35,477 nucleotides of DNA. Origin: JAXGRD01 sp050946655 (GTDB taxonomy: Bacteria > Bacillota > Clostridia > Peptostreptococcales > Anaerovoracaceae). Each line of letters begins with the position of its first letter. The first letter of the stretch is position 1. The notes beneath the pieces were generated by a model that worked only from the letters and a program-made list of their open reading frames with translations, searched no databases and had not been told where the DNA came from. Position numbers and translations under genes: made by a program. Of this stretch, positions 23,146-31,841 are shown in pieces. The stretch is taken from contig JBMNVE010000013.1 in NCBI GenBank assembly GCA_050946655.1, forward strand, positions 1-35,477, written 5' to 3'.

Positions 23146-24090
23146 ATGGGAATATCATTATTTATCTCGAATGCAATCATTGTCGTCATCATCATCGTTG
23201 TCATTCTTTGGCTCATCGTGAGCAATATCAGGATCGTTCCCCAGGCCAATGCCTTTGTCATTGAAAGGCTTGGAGCTTATCGGCTGACCTGGCAGACGGG
23301 ACTCCACTTTAAGGTGCCCCTTATTGACAAGGTGGCGAAAAAAGTATCTTTGAAGGAACATGTGGTGGACTTTCCACCCCAGCCGGTGATCACAAAGGAC
23401 AACGTTACCATCAACATCGATACCGTCATCTACTTCCAGATCACCGATCCGAAACTCTATACCTATGGTGCGGAGAACCCCATGTCCGCCATCGAAAACC
23501 TTGCGGCCACCACCTTGAGGAACATCATCGGTGAGTTGGAGCTGGACAGCACTTTGACCAGTAGGGACACCATCAACAGCAAGATAAGGATCGTTTTGGA
23601 CGAAGCAACGGATCCATGGGGCATCAAGATCAACCGGGTAGAAGTAAAGAACATCGATCCCCCTCGAGAGATCCAGGAAGCCATGGAAAAACAGATGCGC
23701 GCCGAGCGAGAAAAAAGAGAAGCTATCCTCAGAGCCGAAGGGCAGAAGCAGTCTCTTGTTCTAGTGGCAGAGGGGAACAAAGAATCCGCCATCCTGGAAG
23801 CGGAAGGAAAGAAGCAAGCCATCATCCGTGCCGCTGAAGGAGAGGCGGAGGCCATTATGATGGTCCAGAAGGCCACGGCGGATAGTCTCAAATTACTGGT
23901 TGCCGCTGAGCCTACCCAGGAGGTCCTGGCATTGAAGAGCATGGAAGCCTTTAAGACCGCAGCCGATGGAAAGGCCACCAAGATCATCATACCTTCACAG
24001 ATCCAAGGGATCGCTGGCTTGGCTAGCGCCCTGACAGAAATCGTCAGGGATGAGCCGGGGAGAGCAAAACCGCCGGAATTGCGAAAATAG
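23146..24090 (+). CDS. SPFH/band 7 (stomatin-like) protein
   Basis: 314 aa: an N-terminal membrane helix (FISNAIIVVIIIVVILWLIV), the SPFH domain (IVPQANAFVIERLGAYRLTW to about residue 190), and a long Ala/Glu-rich coiled coil with repeated AEG motifs (about 185-255). The subtype QANAFVIERLG...LKEHVVDFPPQPVITKDNV resembles stomatin/YbbK. It scaffolds membrane domains and often partners NfeD. Its AAAGGAG site is 8 bases before ATG 23146; GTG 23143 is a weaker alternative. Confidence 0.93.
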   Translation: MGISLFISNAIIVVIIIVVILWLIVSNIRIVPQANAFVIERLGAYRLTWQTGLHFKVPLIDKVAKKVSLKEHVVDFPPQPVITKDNVTINIDTVIYFQITDPKLYTYGAENPMSAIENLAATTLRNIIGELELDSTLTSRDTINSKIRIVLDEATDPWGIKINRVEVKNIDPPREIQEAMEKQMRAEREKREAILRAEGQKQSLVLVAEGNKESAILEAEGKKQAIIRAAEGEAEAIMMVQKATADSLKLLVAAEPTQEVLALKSMEAFKTAADGKATKIIIPSQIQGIAGLASALTEIVRDEPGRAKPPELRK

Positions 24091-24122
24091 GAGAGATTCT
24101 TCATTCAAAATGAGAAAGAATG

Positions 24123-24131
24123 TGCTATAAT
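24123..24131 (+). promoter_or_regulatory. Extended -10 promoter of hbd
   Basis: TGCTATAAT (TATAAT at 24126-24131), with a weak -35 region. It leaves a leader of about 50 bases before AAGGAGG and the hbd ATG. Confidence 0.65.
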
Positions 24132-24189
24132 AGATGATGTTTGTAAAAGTTGATGATTAAATCGGAATAATATTAAGGAGGAAATACAT

Positions 24190-25038
24190 ATGAAAACAAT
24201 CGGAGTACTAGGTACGGGAACAATGGGTGCAGGAATCATTCAGGTTTTGGCACAAAACGGCTATGAGGTTGTGCTGCGAGCCAGAAGGCAGACTTCCGTA
24301 GACGGCGGCATCGCCAGAGTGACCAAGAACTTGGAGAGAATGGTTGCCAAAGAAAAAATCACCGAAGAGAAGAAGGATGAAATCCTCAGCAGGATCAAGG
24401 GATCCACGGATATCTCCATCGTCAAGGATGCGGATTTGATCATTGAAGCGGCAACAGAAGAGCTGGAAGCAAAGAAGGCACTCTTTGCGGAGCTGGATGA
24501 GCTTTGTAAGCCGGAAACTATACTGGCTACCAATACATCTTCCCTGTCTATCACGGAAATCGCTGCGGCGACCAAGAGGCCGGATCGGGTAGTTGGAATG
24601 CACTTTTTCAATCCGGTACCGGTGATGAAACTGGTAGAGATCATCAAGGGACTGACCACTTCCGATGAGACAAGAGATACCATCCTTGCTCTCACCGCGG
24701 CTTTGCAAAAGACACCGGTGGAAGTAGCAGAGGCGCCCGGATTTGTGGTCAACAGGATCCTTATTCCCATGATCAACGAAGCCATAGGCATCTTGGCAGA
24801 TGGTGTAGCCACTGCAGAGGGGATCGACGATGCGATGAAACTGGGCGCAAATCATCCCATGGGACCGTTGGCCCTTGGCGACTTGATCGGGTTGGACGTT
24901 TGCCTGGCCGTGATGGATGTGCTCTATAAGGAGTATGGCGATCCCAAGTACAGAGCCCACACCCTGCTGCGAAAGATGGTGCGAGGAAACAAGCTGGGGA
25001 TGAAGACCGGCGAAGGCTTCTATGTTTACGACAAATAA
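24190..25038 (+). CDS. hbd: 3-hydroxybutyryl-CoA dehydrogenase
   Basis: Reduces acetoacetyl-CoA to 3-hydroxybutyryl-CoA in butyrate-type fermentation. 282 aa. The dinucleotide fold has GVLGTGTMGAGI (5-16); the catalytic His lies in VGMHFFNPVPVMKLVEII, and the C-terminal domain has GFVVNRILIPMINEAI and NHPMGPLALGDLIGLDV. At the end of the second strand, where NAD enzymes carry an acidic residue, this protein has LRARRQTS, which suggests NADP(H) use. It is monocistronic, with a promoter at 24123 and a terminator at 25053. Other butyrate genes are not in the window. Confidence 0.94.
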   Translation: MKTIGVLGTGTMGAGIIQVLAQNGYEVVLRARRQTSVDGGIARVTKNLERMVAKEKITEEKKDEILSRIKGSTDISIVKDADLIIEAATEELEAKKALFAELDELCKPETILATNTSSLSITEIAAATKRPDRVVGMHFFNPVPVMKLVEIIKGLTTSDETRDTILALTAALQKTPVEVAEAPGFVVNRILIPMINEAIGILADGVATAEGIDDAMKLGANHPMGPLALGDLIGLDVCLAVMDVLYKEYGDPKYRAHTLLRKMVRGNKLGMKTGEGFYVYDK

Positions 25039-25052
25039 GATTTATTAAATCG

Positions 25053-25084
25053 AAGGGGCTGCCTCATTGGGGCGGTCTCTTTTT
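25053..25084 (+). terminator. Terminator of hbd
   Basis: A 13-bp stem with some G-U pairs (25053-25065 and 25069-25081) and a 3-base loop, followed by TTTT. Confidence 0.7.
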
Positions 25085-25148
25085 CCCCTGACAGACGAAC
25101 ATTCATGAGTGCAAAGCTGTCGGATGTTAGACGAATAAGAGAATATTC

Positions 25149-25178
25149 AAAGAACTACCCCCCACGGGTAGTTCTTTT
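25149..25178. terminator. Second hairpin with T-run before the adhesin gene
   Basis: AAAGAACTACCC (25149-25160) and GGGTAGTTCTTT (25166-25177) form a perfect 12-bp stem with a 5-base loop, ending in T. It is symmetric, so it may terminate both strands or act as an attenuator for read-through into the adhesin gene. Confidence 0.7.
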
Positions 25179-25190
25179 GATCCCCTTCTG

Positions 25191-25199
25191 TGCTATCCT
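25191..25199 (+). promoter_or_regulatory. Probable promoter of the adhesin gene
   Basis: TGCTATCCT, an extended -10 (TATCCT at 25194-25199) with a poor -35. It lies just after the hairpin at 25149-25178 and 43 bases before the ATG. Confidence 0.4.
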
Positions 25200-25242
25200 G
25201 TAAAGAGGTAGGTATATTCACGATTATCCAAGGGAGGGAAAA

Positions 25243-28200
25243 ATGAGTAAGAAAAGGCGTTTCATTGGCGTCTTTCTGGCCATCGTCATGGTATTTGCAA
25301 TGATACCAATGATGGGAGAAGGGGTTTATGGAAAGAGTACAGAAGCTAAAATATTCAACATGTATATATTAAGCAATTCTCAGAGCGCAGCGATTTCACC
25401 CAGCTTCAATCCGGACACAACTATCTATTCCTGCACCTTGCCATCGGGAAGAAACTCTGTAGGAACCAGGTTTGAGTTGTCGCCGGGAGCAACGGCGGTG
25501 ATAACCCTAGACGGAAACGTCATCGCCAAAGGTACGGAATACCCCATTGCACCGGGAGAAACAAAGAGATTAAACATCAAGGTGACGGCGGAAGACGGTG
25601 TGGCAACCAAGAACTATATAGTAGATATTACCAGATCCGGGAGTTCCAGTGCCAAGATCGAGAATATGAGTGTACTAAGCGGCACCCGAACCATGGCGAC
25701 TTCACCTAGATTCAATTCGGATATTACAGACTACACTTGCACTTTACCAACCAACCTGGGTACTGTAGGAGTCAAGTTTGATTTAGCACAGGGAGCGCGG
25801 GCGGTCATAACGTTAGATGGGGGGATCATCGAAAAAGGGAGCGAGTATCCCATTGCGCCGGGAGAGACAAAGATCTTGCAAATCAAAGTGAGGGCGGAAG
25901 ACGATGTGACAAACAGAACCTATACAGTGAGGGTCACCAGAGCCCTGAGTTCCGATGCTAATCTCTACAATATGAGCATCACAAGTTTTTCACAGTCCAT
26001 GGCCCTATCGCCCAACTTCGATAAATCCATAGTGAATTACACCTGCAACCTATCGCGAAAACATGATCAGATAGGGGTAAATTTCACACCGGCCCCGGGA
26101 GCAAAGGCGGTCATAACACTGGATGGGAAGGTAATAGAGAAGGGTAGAGAATATCCAATATCCGTAGGGCCTCATACAATGAAAATCAGTGTCACTGCCG
26201 CAGACGGAGTGACAAAGAAAACCTATACGGCAAATATTACCAGGGAAGGGAGCCGGGATGCCGATCTCTACAACATGGGCATCATAAGCTATTCCCAGAC
26301 CATGGCGATCTCACCTAAATTCGATAGATCCATGGTGAATTATACCTGCAACCTGGCAAATCATCGAAAGGAAGTGGGAACGAATTTCACACCGGGCCCG
26401 GGGGCGACGGCAGTTATAACACTGGATGGGAAGGTGATAGAGAAGGGTATAGAGTATCGCATCTCTCCGGGGAGCCATACGCTAAAGATAACTGTGACGG
26501 CAGAGAACGGAGTGGCGAAAAAAACCTATACGACGACAATAAATCGAGCCAAAAGTAAAAATGCCGATTTGTCCAACTTGGGAATTAGTCATACCGGTGG
26601 CAACATCATAATTCTTACACCGTCCTTCCATAAAGACATCGTCATGTACGATAGCCTGGTGGAGTACGAAAAAGGTGAAATAACAACAACTTTTACACCT
26701 AGTGATACCGATGCAAAAGTTGAGGCGACCCTCAATGGATCACCTGTTTTAAACGGCGGGAATTATCCCATTAAGGTGGGGCCTAACACATTAAGTGTAA
26801 AGGTGACTGCTCCCGATAACCGGACGATAAAAACATATACGGCTTTGATCACCAGAAAGCCCAGTTCAAATGCCAACCTGAAGGAATTCCGCACGAATTT
26901 CGGGGAACGATATGTGCTTAGCCCTTCTTTTTCACAGGATATCACCCAATATACCGGGACAGGTCACTTTGATGAGGACTGGATATGGATCCAAACGACT
27001 ACGGCAGATAGCAATGCAACCATGGAAGTAAAACTGAATGGCGCTGTCATAGACATTTTAGGATTTAACGCCATCCGGGACATCAATGTGGGGGACAATC
27101 GGGTGGAAGTAGAAGTGACCGCACAGGACGGCGTGACGAAAAAACTGTACACAGCCATCATTACAAGAGCGGAGAAGCAGGACGTGACCTTAAAGAGTTT
27201 GGCTATCCTGAGCAACGGGACAGAAAGACCATTTAGCCGTCCCTTCAAGTCAGAAGAAGACAGCTACAACTGTTTCGTCGGACATGATACAGAGAAAATC
27301 ACAATTAAAAGCATAGCGAATCATCCCACCGCCACACAAAAAATCACCTTAGACGGGGATGAGGTTGTACCGGAGACGGAAAGCGGAATAAAGGTGGGGT
27401 CCAACTTGCTTAAGGTAGCGGTCACATCTCAAGACGGTGCAACGACAAAAACTTATACGGTCAATATCATTCGTGGGCCGGAGGCAACAAGCAGCGATGC
27501 GGATCTGGAAGAGATATTCATGGATTCCGGAAGTATTCCCGTCGGCTATCATCCCGAATTCAACAAGGATGTAACCCAATACGAAACTACGGTGAACAGG
27601 GCCACCGACAGGATAAGGGTAGATGCCCCGACTTCTGACGAAGCTGCAACAGTAGAACTTACCATGAACGGCAAATTCGTGGAAAATAACCGTTATGCAG
27701 ACGTGGATTTCGGAGAAAATGTCCTGGCCATCAAAGTGATCGCATCCGACGGTATCACAGTGAAGACGTATAATGTGAAGATCACAAGAGAAAATCCGGC
27801 AGTGATCAACGCAGACCTGAGCGACATAAAGATTACTGCGGAAGACGTACCTCAGGTATTGTCCCCGGAATTTTCCTATCATAATACGGATTATTCCTGC
27901 ACAGTTGCCGGTGGAGTGGAAAAAATAGGTTTGGATTACTCCGTAAGAGAAAATGGGGCTACTGCACAGGCAACGTTTAACGGTGCACCGGTAGACAAAG
28001 GTGATGCGGTTCCCATAAAGGTGGGCACAAATAAATATGTAGTCAAGGTGACTTCCGCTGATGGGACCAACACCAAGACCTATACCACTACGATCACCAG
28101 AAAAGTACCTCCCCCCAGTGGCAATGCCAGCTTGCAAAACCTCCAGGTTACTTCAGGGGGAACACCTTTGGGGGACACGATCTTTTCTCCCGACAACACC

Positions 28201-29220
28201 GAGTATGCTATTGATGTGGAGTTCGATATACAGAAGATAGGTGCTGACTTTGACGTAAGTCAAGAAGGAGCAATCGCCGAGATGACCCTCAATGGAAAGC
28301 CGATCATCAAGGGAACGGAGAGAAACCTCAACATAGGAGATAACACCTTGGCAGTAACCGTAACTGCACCGGACGGAACAACTGTAGTGACCTACAATAC
28401 AGTTATCAGAAGAACCCTCCCGACACCCAGCAATAACGCGGATTTAAGGGATTTAGCCTTGATGGTCAACGGCAGAGAAGAAGCCATGTATCCTATGTTC
28501 TCCAAAGATGTGTTGGAGTACACCTATACTGTAGAAAATACTGTAGATAAAATCGGACTGGAATACATCCCCGAAGAAGATGATGCCACGGTGCAAGTGA
28601 CATTGAACGAGAAGACTCTGCCTAAGGGAGAAGATGTCCGTCTGGATGAAGGAAAAAACATCCTGCTCATCACCGTGACATCTCCTGACGGCACAACGAC
28701 CAAGACCTACACTGTGGAAATCACCAGAGAGTCCATGCCTGCAATTATTGCCGGCGCCAACGGCAAGTGGGCAAAGGGGACGAAAGAAGATCTATCCTTT
28801 ACTTCCGGAGAAGATTTCTACCAATTTCTACGAGTGGAAGTGGACGGAGTGGAAATTGAAAAAGACAAGGATTATTCTGTCAAGGAGGGAAGTACCGTCG
28901 TTGACTTGAAGCCGGCATTCCTGGAGACCTTGAGTGTTGGGACTCACCATATGGCAATCATTTCAGAGCGGGGCCCTGCTGAAACACATTTCACTATCCT
29001 AGAAGCGAAGAAAGATCCGGTGGTGGAAAAGCCTGTTTCTGACAAGCCGGGAGAAAACATATCTGCAATACAGGATTCCGCCAAGTCGGGAGCAAAAGGA
29101 AAGATAAGTAAGTCGTCCGGCTCACCTAAGACAGGCGACGGAAGTTTGATCGGCCTCATGATGATCCTCATGCTGGCAGGTGCAAGTGGATGCATTGGTA
29201 TGACGAGAAGAAATAACTAA
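25243..29220 (+). CDS. Repeat surface protein with SPKTG sorting signal
   Basis: 1325 aa. A signal peptide (1-30, cleaved near VYG) is followed by eleven tandem cadherin-like beta-sandwich repeats (about 32-1164) of roughly 100 residues. Each begins A(D/N)L-x-N, carries SPxF...Y, then (V/T)TLDGK and ends VT..DG.TK.YT..ITR. A domain resembling bacterial X2 (about 1165-1255, KWAKGTKEDLSFTSGEDF) comes next, then a linker, SPKTGD (1294-1299), a hydrophobic segment and RRNN. It is predicted to be exported and wall-anchored by class B sortase. GGGAGGG lies 8 bases before the ATG. Its base composition appears more A+T-rich than the neighbours in the first repeats. Ligand unknown. Confidence 0.9.
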   Translation: MSKKRRFIGVFLAIVMVFAMIPMMGEGVYGKSTEAKIFNMYILSNSQSAAISPSFNPDTTIYSCTLPSGRNSVGTRFELSPGATAVITLDGNVIAKGTEYPIAPGETKRLNIKVTAEDGVATKNYIVDITRSGSSSAKIENMSVLSGTRTMATSPRFNSDITDYTCTLPTNLGTVGVKFDLAQGARAVITLDGGIIEKGSEYPIAPGETKILQIKVRAEDDVTNRTYTVRVTRALSSDANLYNMSITSFSQSMALSPNFDKSIVNYTCNLSRKHDQIGVNFTPAPGAKAVITLDGKVIEKGREYPISVGPHTMKISVTAADGVTKKTYTANITREGSRDADLYNMGIISYSQTMAISPKFDRSMVNYTCNLANHRKEVGTNFTPGPGATAVITLDGKVIEKGIEYRISPGSHTLKITVTAENGVAKKTYTTTINRAKSKNADLSNLGISHTGGNIIILTPSFHKDIVMYDSLVEYEKGEITTTFTPSDTDAKVEATLNGSPVLNGGNYPIKVGPNTLSVKVTAPDNRTIKTYTALITRKPSSNANLKEFRTNFGERYVLSPSFSQDITQYTGTGHFDEDWIWIQTTTADSNATMEVKLNGAVIDILGFNAIRDINVGDNRVEVEVTAQDGVTKKLYTAIITRAEKQDVTLKSLAILSNGTERPFSRPFKSEEDSYNCFVGHDTEKITIKSIANHPTATQKITLDGDEVVPETESGIKVGSNLLKVAVTSQDGATTKTYTVNIIRGPEATSSDADLEEIFMDSGSIPVGYHPEFNKDVTQYETTVNRATDRIRVDAPTSDEAATVELTMNGKFVENNRYADVDFGENVLAIKVIASDGITVKTYNVKITRENPAVINADLSDIKITAEDVPQVLSPEFSYHNTDYSCTVAGGVEKIGLDYSVRENGATAQATFNGAPVDKGDAVPIKVGTNKYVVKVTSADGTNTKTYTTTITRKVPPPSGNASLQNLQVTSGGTPLGDTIFSPDNTEYAIDVEFDIQKIGADFDVSQEGAIAEMTLNGKPIIKGTERNLNIGDNTLAVTVTAPDGTTVVTYNTVIRRTLPTPSNNADLRDLALMVNGREEAMYPMFSKDVLEYTYTVENTVDKIGLEYIPEEDDATVQVTLNEKTLPKGEDVRLDEGKNILLITVTSPDGTTTKTYTVEITRESMPAIIAGANGKWAKGTKEDLSFTSGEDFYQFLRVEVDGVEIEKDKDYSVKEGSTVVDLKPAFLETLSVGTHHMAIISERGPAETHFTILEAKKDPVVEKPVSDKPGENISAIQDSAKSGAKGKISKSSGSPKTGDGSLIGLMMILMLAGASGCIGMTRRNN
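25336..28734 (+). repeat. Eleven tandem ~300-base coding repeats
   Basis: In-frame repeats of about 100 codons. Repeats 1-4 are alike at nucleotide level: for example GTCATAACACTGGATGGGAA in repeat 3 (near 26111) has an almost identical partner in repeat 4 (near 26414). Repeats 5-11 keep only the protein pattern. This indicates recent duplication or homogenisation at the 5' end. Confidence 0.75.
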
Positions 29221-29235
29221 AGGAATGGAAAGATA

Positions 29236-30156
29236 ATGGAAAACACGACGGACATCCTAAAGAAGTTGGATGAATTTCGAGTAGATCGGCGCTCCCAGAG
29301 GGAGCGTCGTATCTTGGATAATATGAGGGCACACATCGCTGCTGGAGGCGGGGATGACATTGTGATGATCCTGGACGAGTACGTTGCAGGCACCCAAGGA
29401 GATAAGACCTTGCCGCGAAAGCTGGCCCTGGAGTTTTATGAATTTTTGGGTGTGGATAAGGAGGAATCCATACTGCCCGCCTTTCGGTTTATGGACATTC
29501 CCCTGCATCGGCAACTGGAAATTGCAAAGTACCTTCATGAGCCCCACAGTGTACGGGAAATCGCTCAACACTTCGGTGTGTCCTTAGATACGATCCGAGA
29601 TGACCTTTTGGCTCTCATGGACGGGATCCGGATCATGGGCAGCACCATACGCATCAACGAAGAGCGGGAATCGGGCCAAAGGTTTTACCGATCTACCATG
29701 CACCCTGTCTTTCTTCCCCTGAACCTATCGGAAGTGATCCTAATGACGGCCCATCTGCTGGAAGATACCAAGGATTCACCCTTTGAGGAAGTCTACAGGC
29801 GAATGGCAGGGCGCATCTACGGACAGTTGAGCCCTTATGGCAAGTCCATGGTGGAAGAGCGGATATCCCCTGAAGATGTAGCTCTTCTAAGGGAAGAGGA
29901 TAACAGGTTTCGGGACGAGGAAGAGAGCTTGAAATCCGGGGAGCTGGAAAGGCAGCTTCTCTATGCCGTGAAGATAGGCGTTGCCGATGCCATCACCTTT
30001 CAAGATGAGGACGGGCGCCGAATCACCCTTGAAGATGCCCGAATCGGGGTGAGTAACCGGGAATATTTCATCTCTGATAGGAAGGGAAAAAGGACCTATT
30101 CAGTGAGGCGAGAGCAGGTTTTGAAGGTGGAGATACAAGACTACCGGGTAAAATAG
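29236..30156 (+). CDS. Helix-turn-helix protein of unknown family
   Basis: 306 aa, soluble, highly charged. A helical N-terminus is followed by a DeoR/HTH_11-like helix-turn-helix at about 92-125 (HSVREIAQHFGVSLDTIRDDLLAL), and the C-terminal half has a beta-rich stretch (GVADAITFQDEDGRRITLED ... RKGKRTYSVRREQVLKVEI) of WYL-like appearance without a WYL motif. It starts 15 bases after the adhesin gene and probably shares its transcript. DNA binding is likely; what it regulates is unknown. Confidence 0.65.
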   Translation: MENTTDILKKLDEFRVDRRSQRERRILDNMRAHIAAGGGDDIVMILDEYVAGTQGDKTLPRKLALEFYEFLGVDKEESILPAFRFMDIPLHRQLEIAKYLHEPHSVREIAQHFGVSLDTIRDDLLALMDGIRIMGSTIRINEERESGQRFYRSTMHPVFLPLNLSEVILMTAHLLEDTKDSPFEEVYRRMAGRIYGQLSPYGKSMVEERISPEDVALLREEDNRFRDEEESLKSGELERQLLYAVKIGVADAITFQDEDGRRITLEDARIGVSNREYFISDRKGKRTYSVRREQVLKVEIQDYRVK

Positions 30157-30190
30157 GGAAGCGAGTTCCCACGACCGATTTTTTCAAATT

Positions 30191-30199
30191 TGTTATAAT
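30191..30199 (+). promoter_or_regulatory. Extended -10 promoter of the GGCT-like gene
   Basis: TGTTATAAT (TATAAT at 30194-30199), preceded by a T-rich stretch. A small stem CGCTA/TAGCG (30225-30239) lies in the leader just before the AAAGGAG site. Confidence 0.65.
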
Positions 30200-30259
30200 G
30201 TATGTACAAGTTAATCCTATGAATCGCTAAAAACTAGCGTTGTATGAAAGGAGATGTAC

Positions 30260-31675
30260 ATGAAATACACATTGAAAAAATTCAAAGAAAGAAACTTAGA
30301 CTTTAAAGAAATGGACAATCAGACAGAGGTGCTGCAAAAGCTATTGGACCGTGAACCCAATGAGAAAGCCCTCAGAGCCATCATGGACTTTCAGGAGGAA
30401 AACGGCAATTTCGGCTATATAGATCCTAAGGGTGCCCCCTCTGATGCCAGGGTGGACTTTTACTACACCCCCACCTATTTGTGCACCGCTACTCTGATGA
30501 AAAGTTTTCTTCAGGGAATCCCCAAGGGGATCGGCGCTGCAGAATTGGAAGACAGTCTGAGAAGAGGGTTGAAGGCCTCCATCGGCAGGAAGTTTGAAGG
30601 CCACGGGATCCACGGGGTGGAAGATGCCGCCGACATCCTGCAAAGGGGCGGCTCAGAAGATTTTGTGACGGATCATCCGGACTTTTGCCCTGAGTTCACG
30701 GAAGTTTACCGGGAGAAAGTAAGCTTTCCGGTATTCGTCTACGGCACACTGCTTCAGGGACGCAGCAACCACGGCCTTCTGGAAGAGGCCAGCTACGCGC
30801 ACTTTGAGACAAGGGGCCGGCTGGAGGGCTATGCCCTCTATGATCTGGGCAGCTATCCCGGAATCAAGCCATGGCGCGGAGAAAAGGTCCTGGGGGAAGT
30901 CTACCGCGTAAACCTGGAGACACTGAAGAGACTGGACCAACTGGAGGGCGAAGGTAGCCTGTATCGCCGAAAATGGGTCCGGATCCTGACCGCTCAAGGT
31001 AGAGAACTTGACGCCTACGCATACATCTATATGCATCGGATCGATCCGGCCGATCGCATCCCCGTGTCCAAGCAACCCTACGGCTCTGACCGAGAGCTGG
31101 TTTGGTATGTCACCTACGGCTCCAATATGATGCATCAGCGGATGATGTGCTACATCCAAGGGGGGATAGGGCCAAACGGCGTGGAATACCCCGGCTGTAC
31201 CGACGGCCGCATGCCCTTTGCCACCAAGGGGCTGATCCTTCCCTATGAAAGATATTTTGCCAAGGCATCCCCGTCTTGGGAAGGAAAGGGCGTGGCCTTC
31301 CTGGACTTGGAAGCCAAAGGCAGGACCATGTGCCGTGCTTACCTGATTACGAGAGATCAGCTAAAGGAAATCCAGAGCCAGGAAGGAGCCGGATGGTATG
31401 ATCGAGTTGCACCCCTGAAAGACCTGCCTGTATTTGAAGGGATCCCCGCGGTGACCATCACGGGAGATTGGCGAGAAGAGGAGCAAGAGCCTTCCGATAG
31501 GTATTTGTCTGTCATAGAGCAAGGGGAAGAGGAAACCGAAAGATTGATCCGCCGCCAAAGGGAAAGGGAGGATCGAGAAGAAAAAAGACGGGCCCAGATG
31601 CGGGGAAGAAGACAAAAGCACAGAATGAAGAAGGTGGACCTTTCTTCCCTGGAGAATAGTCGGTGGAAATCCTAA
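30260..31675 (+). CDS. Fusion protein with two GGCT-like domains
   Basis: 471 aa (numbered from ATG 30260, 6 bases after AAAGGAG; ATG 30254 abuts it). The N-terminal 150 residues are helical, with DFQEENGNFGYIDPKGAPSD, and have no family I recognise. Residues about 155-262 are an AIG2/GGCT domain: FPVFVYGTLLQGRSNHG, then KVLGEVYRVNLETLKRLDQLEG. Residues about 285-405 are a second domain of the same superfamily: LVWYVTYGSNMMHQRMMCYIQGG, EYPGCTDGR and PSWEGKGVAFLDL, a pattern seen in actinobacterial proteins often labelled histone deacetylase. The C-terminal 60 residues are charged and basic. Gamma-glutamylcyclotransferase activity is possible for either domain; the substrate is unknown. Confidence 0.75.
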   Translation: MKYTLKKFKERNLDFKEMDNQTEVLQKLLDREPNEKALRAIMDFQEENGNFGYIDPKGAPSDARVDFYYTPTYLCTATLMKSFLQGIPKGIGAAELEDSLRRGLKASIGRKFEGHGIHGVEDAADILQRGGSEDFVTDHPDFCPEFTEVYREKVSFPVFVYGTLLQGRSNHGLLEEASYAHFETRGRLEGYALYDLGSYPGIKPWRGEKVLGEVYRVNLETLKRLDQLEGEGSLYRRKWVRILTAQGRELDAYAYIYMHRIDPADRIPVSKQPYGSDRELVWYVTYGSNMMHQRMMCYIQGGIGPNGVEYPGCTDGRMPFATKGLILPYERYFAKASPSWEGKGVAFLDLEAKGRTMCRAYLITRDQLKEIQSQEGAGWYDRVAPLKDLPVFEGIPAVTITGDWREEEQEPSDRYLSVIEQGEEETERLIRRQREREDREEKRRAQMRGRRQKHRMKKVDLSSLENSRWKS

Positions 31676-31710
31676 GACCAAAAAAAATCACGGCACCGGG
31701 GGGATAGAGA

Positions 31711-31739
31711 TTTACAATTAGTGGAAACCGATATATAAT
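31711..31739 (+). promoter_or_regulatory. Promoter of rho
   Basis: TTTACA (31711-31716), exactly 17 bases and TATAAT (31734-31739). The leader to the rho ATG is about 95 bases. Confidence 0.8.
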
Positions 31740-31841
31740 AGACCCAACATCCAAGAGGGATGGTTCTAGTCTTGTTTTTCAATTAGCGGATAAAAGTGAA
31801 TAAATTGGCGAAGGAGGAGACGAAGGTCTTTTTGTGCAGGT

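Noticed and set aside
24091..24189. Rex-type operator (TTGTTAA-N4-TTAACAA) before hbd
   Set aside because: No such inverted repeat is present in the leader or promoter.
25336..28734. CRISPR-like array
   Set aside because: The repeats are about 300 bases, in frame and protein-coding.
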